From the NCBI GenBank assembly GCA_947380295.1, contig CANCQK010000013.1, positions 1-64,000 of the forward strand: a stretch of DNA of 64,000 nucleotides, written 5' to 3'. The notes beneath the pieces are model-generated. The model worked only from the letters and a program-made list of their open reading frames with translations. It had not been told where the DNA came from and did no database searches. Position numbers and translations under genes: made by a program. The DNA comes from Bdellovibrionales bacterium (GTDB lineage: Bacteria; Bdellovibrionota; UBA1018). Below, in pieces: positions 63,382 to 64,000 of the stretch (position 1 is the stretch's first letter; each line of letters begins with the position of its first letter).

Positions 63382-64000
63382 ATGAGCGATTCCGTGAGTG
63401 CTAACAGCGTTAATTCCTGCGTCTCCGACCCATCTCTTAAAAAAACCTTCAACCCGTTTTGGATCTGGGGACTGGCCGCCCTATTTTACATGTATCAATT
63501 TGTCTTGAGGGTGGCTCCAAGTGTTTTAGTTGAGGACTTGATGGTGGCGTTTAAAACAAACGCTTCTCAGATTGGATCTCTTTCGGCGATTGCCATGTAT
63601 TTTTACTCGATTTTCCAGATCCCGTCTGGAATCTTGTCTGATCATCTGGGTGTACGAAAAGTCGTTCTTGGTTCGCTTATTTTGTGCATTCTGGGAACGC
63701 TTATTTTTGCGTCTTCAAGCGAGATTGAAGTAGCAAAGTTGGGTCGCCTCATTCTAGGAATTGGATCTTCGGCTGCATTTCTTTGCTTAGGTAAAATCGC
63801 CAGCCAGTATTTTCCAGCGAGTCGTCGAGCCACACTTTTTGGACTTGCGATGTCAGTGGGTACGATTGGAGCTCTCAATGGTGGTCCTCCCCTCGCCTAC
63901 TTGGTGAGTCTCTTGGGATGGCGTGGGAGTCTTTTTCTCGTGAGTGGCGTGGGTGTCATTATTTTCATCATCAACTTTCTTTTTCTCGAAAAGTTCGGAG
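63382..64000 (+). CDS. MFS transporter, 5' part (runs off the window)
   Basis: The open frame starts at the ATG at 63382, with GGAAG about 7 nt upstream, and is still open at the window end (206 codons). The translation starts SDSVSANSVNSCVSD and then gives membrane helices: FWIWGLAALFYMYQFVLRV, IGSLSAIAMYFYSIFQIPSG and LGWRGSLFLVSGVGV. The MFS loop 2-3 motif appears as GILSDHLGVRKVVLGS. The sequence style (RVAPSVLVEDLM) is like MFS sugar or organic-anion transporters, but the substrate cannot be told. The C-terminal half is missing. Confidence 0.85.
   Translation, partial: MSDSVSANSVNSCVSDPSLKKTFNPFWIWGLAALFYMYQFVLRVAPSVLVEDLMVAFKTNASQIGSLSAIAMYFYSIFQIPSGILSDHLGVRKVVLGSLILCILGTLIFASSSEIEVAKLGRLILGIGSSAAFLCLGKIASQYFPASRRATLFGLAMSVGTIGALNGGPPLAYLVSLLGWRGSLFLVSGVGVIIFIINFLFLEKFG

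Overview
This 64 kb window is chromosomal DNA from a Gram-negative bacterium with a full outer-membrane economy: apolipoprotein N-acyltransferase (Lnt), a BamB-like lipoprotein, predicted outer-membrane barrels and many lipobox or signal-peptide proteins. The conserved order tilS-ftsH-cdaA-ybbR-glmM-pdxJ-nnr-tsaE, together with rnc-era-der and a YfgM/BamB pair, resembles Bdellovibrionota and other former Deltaproteobacteria. No marker fixes the taxon, so this placement is inference. Several predicted exported proteins look eukaryote-like (protein kinase, F-box, IQM-like and EXORDIUM-like domains), which suggests that at least part of the life cycle involves eukaryotic cells or other prey.

Layout. 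Positions 1-1336 hold a REP-associated tyrosine (Y1) transposase flanked on both sides by copies of a short GGGGACGGAG-type repeat. From 17499 leftwards to 1339 runs a four-gene minus-strand operon: an inner-membrane protein that looks like a truncated flagellar MS-ring protein (FliF) joined to a FliG-like rotor part, a small beta-barrel candidate, and two giant tandem-duplicated lipoproteins (about 2265 and 2308 aa). Each giant has about 15 Ig-like (He_PIG) repeats followed by 13 calcium-binding FG-GAP/VCBS repeats. No other flagellar genes are nearby. This operon is the best candidate for an undescribed envelope machine.

Positions 17813-24969 carry a secreted subtilase, then a roughly 2.8 kb insert bounded by 123-bp direct repeats of the subtilase/lnt junction. 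The insert holds a transposase remnant, a small lipoprotein and an EXORDIUM-like secreted protein. After it come lnt, a secreted HExxH protein and a GlsB-type membrane protein. Positions 24951-30214 carry two divergent APC permeases and a lytic transglycosylase. A tRNA-Met (30379-30455) opens a cluster of four predicted secreted proteins (30473-36443): one with a RelE/ParE-like C-terminus, one unknown, one IQM-like and one Ser/Thr kinase.

Positions 36548-47162 are the housekeeping block: tRNA lysidine synthesis, FtsH protease, c-di-AMP synthesis, cell-wall precursor synthesis, vitamin B6, NAD(P)HX repair and t6A tRNA modification. A predicted exported F-box protein gene sits inside it at 43659. 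Positions 47363-51676 form an Rrf2 regulator/cysteine desulfurase/MnmA/MtaB operon that supplies sulfur for tRNA thiolation. Convergent to it is a secreted 5'-nucleotidase. Positions 53928-57292 are rnc-era-der plus an S4-like protein. The remainder holds a beta-barrel, YfgM and BamB-like proteins, an XRE regulator with a strong terminator, a GDT1-type cation exporter, a glutamine-amidotransferase-like lipoprotein, an unknown lipoprotein and the start of an MFS transporter that runs off the window.
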